The notes beneath the pieces were generated by a model. The model was not told the DNA's origin and ran no database searches. It saw only the letters and a list, made by a program, of their open reading frames with translations. The position numbers and the translations under genes were made by a program. A stretch of DNA of 7,602 nt from Actinomycetes bacterium (GTDB lineage Bacteria > Actinomycetota > Acidimicrobiia > Acidimicrobiales > Bog-793). Positions within the stretch are counted from its first letter, which is position 1; each line of letters begins with the position of its first letter. The stretch spans positions 1 to 7,602 of the forward strand of contig JAKAOD010000137.1 of NCBI GenBank assembly GCA_021823365.1. Reading direction: 5' to 3'. Shown in pieces: positions 5,250 through 7,602 of this stretch.

Positions 5250-6406
5250 CGATCCCTGCCACGACCCTCTCGGTCTCCGGTGTTCGATTCGGGGCCACCT
5301 ACGCCCTGAGCGGGCCGGCGTCAGAAGCGCAGGAGCGCGCAGAGGCGATCACGGTCGAGCAGACGATCGAGTTCCCGGCCGACCTCGTCGCCGACGACGA
5401 CATCCGCCGACACGTCATTGGCCGGATCGAGTCACTTGAGGCCGTCGGTCCAGAGCGGTCGCTCGCGCACATTAGCTACGCGGTCGAGACGACGGGCTTC
5501 GAGCTGCCGCAGCTTCTCAACGTGTGCTTCGGCAACTGCTCGTTGCTGCCGGGCGTGCGCCTTGTTGAGTTGCATCTACCAGTCGAGCTCCTGGCGCGGT
5601 TCCGCGGTCCGCGCCACGGGATCAAGGGCCTACGTCAGCTGCTCCACGCGGGGGACCGGCCGCTCCTCGCCACCGCGCTCAAGCCGATGGGGCTGGGGAG
5701 CGCGACACTCGCGCAGATGGCGCGCACGCTCGCCCGGGCGGGCATCGATGTCGTGAAGGACGATCACGGCTTGGCGAACCAGCCCTTCGCGCACTACGAG
5801 GAGCGCGTACGCGCCTGCGCCGCCGCGGTGCGCGACGCGAACGAGGCCACCGGCGGCCACGCGCTGTACCTGCCCTCGATCAACGCCCCGGCGGAGGAAA
5901 TCGAGCCGCGCGCACACCTGGCGAAGGAGGCCGGGGCGGGCGGGTTGCTGGTGTTGCCCGGTCTCGCCGGGCTCGACATGATGCGACGCCTGGCCGACGA
6001 CGACAGCCTCGCGCTGCCGATCATGGCCCATCCAGCGTTTCTCGGTTCGTACGTCGTGGACGAACACGGGGGAATCGAGCATGGCCTTCTCTTCGGCACG
6101 CTCGCCCGGCTCGCGGGTGCCGACATGTCGGTCTTCCCGAGCTACGGCGGAAGGTTCAGCTTCAGCCTCGCCGCGTGCCGCGCGATCGCGACCGGGTGTC
6201 GCAGCCCGCTCCAAGGAGTCGCACCGATCCTGCCGGCGCCGGGCGGTGGCATGACCGTGGATCGGGTCGGCGAGCTGGTCGCATTCTACGGTCCGGATAC
6301 GCTGCTCCTCATCGGAGGCAACCTCCATAGGGGCGAGCTCTTCGACAACGCACGGCGCATGCAGGCCGCCGTCGAGGCGGCGGCGCAGTCGGCACCAACC
6401 GTGTAG
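5246..6406 (+). CDS. RuBisCO-like protein (form IV), probable sugar-phosphate isomerase or enolase-type enzyme
   Basis: This 386-residue protein has the RuBisCO large-subunit fold but not its carboxylase residues. The N-terminal domain has AEAITVEQTIEFP (32-44), ISYAVETTGFELPQLLNVCF (76-95) and GPRHGIKGLR (121-130). The barrel has TALKPMGLG (143-151; Lys146 matches RuBisCO Lys175, but Met148 replaces Lys177) and IDVVKDDHGLANQPF (167-181; Lys171 and Asp173 match Lys201 and Asp203, but His174 replaces Glu204). Further motifs are PIMAHPAFLGSY (258-269), VFPSYGGRFSFS (296-307), and phosphate-binding GGG (333-335) and GGN (357-359). From memory, the K-D-D-H type resembles the deep-branching YkrW-like RLPs, which include the R. 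rubrum 5-methylthioribulose-1-phosphate isomerase, and mtnA in the same operon fits that. Decarboxylase RLPs of apiose catabolism (OiaX) are an alternative. The start is GTG 5246 within a GTGA overlap. The protein is cytoplasmic. Confidence 0.88.
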   Translation: MTIPATTLSVSGVRFGATYALSGPASEAQERAEAITVEQTIEFPADLVADDDIRRHVIGRIESLEAVGPERSLAHISYAVETTGFELPQLLNVCFGNCSLLPGVRLVELHLPVELLARFRGPRHGIKGLRQLLHAGDRPLLATALKPMGLGSATLAQMARTLARAGIDVVKDDHGLANQPFAHYEERVRACAAAVRDANEATGGHALYLPSINAPAEEIEPRAHLAKEAGAGGLLVLPGLAGLDMMRRLADDDSLALPIMAHPAFLGSYVVDEHGGIEHGLLFGTLARLAGADMSVFPSYGGRFSFSLAACRAIATGCRSPLQGVAPILPAPGGGMTVDRVGELVAFYGPDTLLLIGGNLHRGELFDNARRMQAAVEAAAQSAPTV

Positions 6407-6441
6407 CCCACCGAGCGCAGGCCAGGAGCAGAGGGCGGGAG

Positions 6442-7389
6442 ATGAGCACTGAACACCGGGATTTTCTCATCGAGGTTGCCCGGCTGCACCACGAGTACGG
6501 CCTCAATCAGGAGACGATCGCGAAGCGTTTCAACGTATCGCGATCGACGATCAGCCGCGCCTTGAGCGAGGCGGAGTCGCTCGGCATTATCGAGGTGACC
6601 ATCACCGAACCGGCGCCCCGAGAGCTGCAGCTGAGCCAGGACATTCGAGAACGTTGCGGGATCGCCGCCTACACTGGCATGCGTCTGGCCGACGAGACCC
6701 CGATGGCCGCCGCAGCCCGAGCGGCGGCGCGCCACATCGAGCGGATCGCAGCTGTTGGCCACCTCACGCTGGCGGCGAGCTGGGGCCGTACTCTGGCTGC
6801 CGCAGCGCACTTCGTGCGGCCACGCCGGTCGAGCGGGTTGCTGATCGTCGATGCGGTTGGGCACGCGAGCGGCAAGGAACTGGCACCCGCGATCGAGGTC
6901 ACGCGGACGCTCGCGTCAGCGCTGGGCGCCGAGGTGATCCATCTCCCATCCCCCGCCTTTGCTGACTCGGTCGCCTCGCTCGATTTCTTGTTGGCATCTC
7001 CGCCCGTGGAACACGTGCTTCAGCTCGCGCGCAGCGCCGATGTCACGCTCGTCTCCGTGGGCGTAGTCGGCGAGGACTCGCTGCTTCGCAAAGAAGGCCT
7101 CGTCGCGGCTGAGGCGATGCAGGAGCTGATGGCTCGCGGGGCGCGGGGCGAGATCCTCGGCCACTACTTCGACGCGGCCGGCCATGCAATTGAGGAGCCT
7201 TCACTCCTGCCGGTCGGCCTGTCGCTGGGCGATCTGCGCGCTGCACGGCGCGTGATCGCGGTGGCCGGAGGCGCTGTGAAGGCAGAGCCGGTACGGGCCG
7301 CGATCATGGGCGGGATCATCGATGAGCTCGTCGCCGACGATGAGCTGGCAGAGGCGCTCCTCGCGGCGACCCGCCGACCCGGAACGTAG
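6442..7389 (+). CDS. SorC-family sugar-phosphate-responsive transcriptional regulator
   Basis: This 315-residue protein is a DNA-binding regulator whose C-terminal domain usually senses a phosphorylated sugar. Residues 20-52 form a helix-turn-helix (LNQETIAKRFNVSRS followed by TISRALSEAE), preceded by the typical helix ending in LHHEYG. Residues 60-312 are the SorC sugar-binding domain, with ASWGRTL (112-118), EILGHYFDAAGHAI (237-250, the family's G-x-F-x-D-x-x-G block) and a terminal AVAGGAVKAEPVRAAIMGG stretch (273-291). The start ATG 6442 has a purine-rich AGAGGG about 6 nt upstream. It follows the RLP by 35 bp on the same strand, so it is probably transcribed with the enzymes and regulates its own operon. 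The likely effector is an intermediate such as the MtnA or RLP product. The likely sites are the palindromes at 1540 and 2098. Both are inferences. Confidence 0.92.
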   Translation: MSTEHRDFLIEVARLHHEYGLNQETIAKRFNVSRSTISRALSEAESLGIIEVTITEPAPRELQLSQDIRERCGIAAYTGMRLADETPMAAAARAAARHIERIAAVGHLTLAASWGRTLAAAAHFVRPRRSSGLLIVDAVGHASGKELAPAIEVTRTLASALGAEVIHLPSPAFADSVASLDFLLASPPVEHVLQLARSADVTLVSVGVVGEDSLLRKEGLVAAEAMQELMARGARGEILGHYFDAAGHAIEEPSLLPVGLSLGDLRAARRVIAVAGGAVKAEPVRAAIMGGIIDELVADDELAEALLAATRRPGT

Positions 7390-7452
7390 TGCGAAAAGCC
7401 GTCGAGGATGACGAAAGAGACGAGGGTCCGCCACATCCTCAATGGCGGCGGA

Positions 7453-7602
7453 TCACTCGGTTGCGGTCGGCGAAGGCTCGGAATCGGACGGATCAATTCG
7501 GACCAGCAGAAGATGAGTGAACGCCACCACGACCTCTCCATGCTGGTTGGTTACCGTGTAGCCTTCCTTGATGAGCCCATGTCCGGGACGTTTGTCTGCC
7601 AC
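7453..7602 (-). CDS. MaoC-like dehydratase/hydratase, C-terminal end (cut by window edge)
   Basis: The minus strand is open from the right edge to TGA at 7453 and encodes 49 residues that include DKRPGHGLIKEGYTVTNQHG followed by EVVVAFTHLLLVR. This is the terminal strand pattern of hot-dog-fold MaoC-like (R)-hydratases, which often end in a 'NQ-x-GEVV' segment followed by a hydrophobic strand and a disordered tail (here PSDSEPSPTATE). The catalytic Asp/His region lies outside the window. It converges on the regulator gene with a 63-bp gap. Nothing ties it to the operon; it is probably a flanking acyl-CoA metabolism gene. Confidence 0.72.
   Translation of the reverse strand: MADKRPGHGLIKEGYTVTNQHGEVVVAFTHLLLVRIDPSDSEPSPTATE

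Noticed and set aside
5246..6406. True CO2-fixing RuBisCO large subunit
   Set aside because: The protein is about 80 residues shorter than form I/II enzymes, and the Lys177 and Glu204 equivalents are Met and His. No small subunit or phosphoribulokinase is nearby.
7428..7448. CCGCCA / TGGCGG stem-loop between the convergent regulator and MaoC-like genes, as a bidirectional terminator
   Set aside because: Only 6 bp with a 9-nt loop and no T-run on either strand. It is too weak to call a terminator.
1..7602. CRISPR array, tRNA/rRNA genes, insertion sequence or phage signals
   Set aside because: I saw no regularly spaced repeats, no tRNA cloverleaf, no transposase-like frame and no terminal inverted repeats.

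Overview
This is a 7.6 kb high-GC bacterial segment. Its densely packed catabolic or salvage operon is flanked by a divergent ABC-importer operon. GC richness, strong G/C third-position bias, abundant GTG/TTG-type starts and a TatA of the 'EPWHL...GPGKLP' style suggest a high-GC environmental bacterium, possibly Chloroflexota. No rRNA or other phylogenetic marker is present, so this assignment is tentative.

Layout. Positions 1-1468 (minus strand) carry an ABC-importer operon, transcribed leftwards: a Tat-exported lipoprotein substrate-binding protein of the NMT1/THI5-like class, then the N-terminal 118 codons of an SsuB/TauB-type ATPase that runs off the left edge. The permease is not in view. 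Positions 1469-1608 are a compact divergent control region with a good minus-strand promoter, a 14-bp operator-like palindrome and an 11-bp perfect hairpin. tatA follows at 1609-1866 (plus). Positions 1867-2281 hold no confident gene but contain promoter-like elements, a second copy of the 14-bp palindrome with one mismatch, and a possible 50-codon small ORF.

Positions 2282-6406 (plus) are four genes joined by three successive 4-bp stop/start overlaps: mtnA (5-methylthioribose-1-phosphate isomerase), a split transketolase (N-terminal TPP-binding subunit, then C-terminal pyrimidine-binding/transketolase C subunit) and a RuBisCO-like protein (RLP, form IV). A SorC-family regulator follows 35 bp later (6442-7389). 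The right edge carries the C-terminal end of a convergent MaoC-like hydratase (7453-7602, minus).

How they may work together (inference). MtnA makes 5-methylthioribulose-1-phosphate, or 5-deoxyribulose-1-phosphate from 5'-deoxyadenosine-derived material. The RLP resembles those that isomerise such ketose-1-phosphates to 1-substituted xylulose-5-phosphates, as in Rhodospirillum rubrum. The adjacent transketolase could then cleave the product to glyceraldehyde-3-phosphate plus a two-carbon unit. An MtnA-RLP-transketolase route would differ from the classical methionine salvage pathway, the aldolase-based DHAP shunt and the cupin-based isoprenoid shunt. The SorC protein is the obvious candidate to bind both palindromes and so coordinate the importer, tatA and the enzyme operon.
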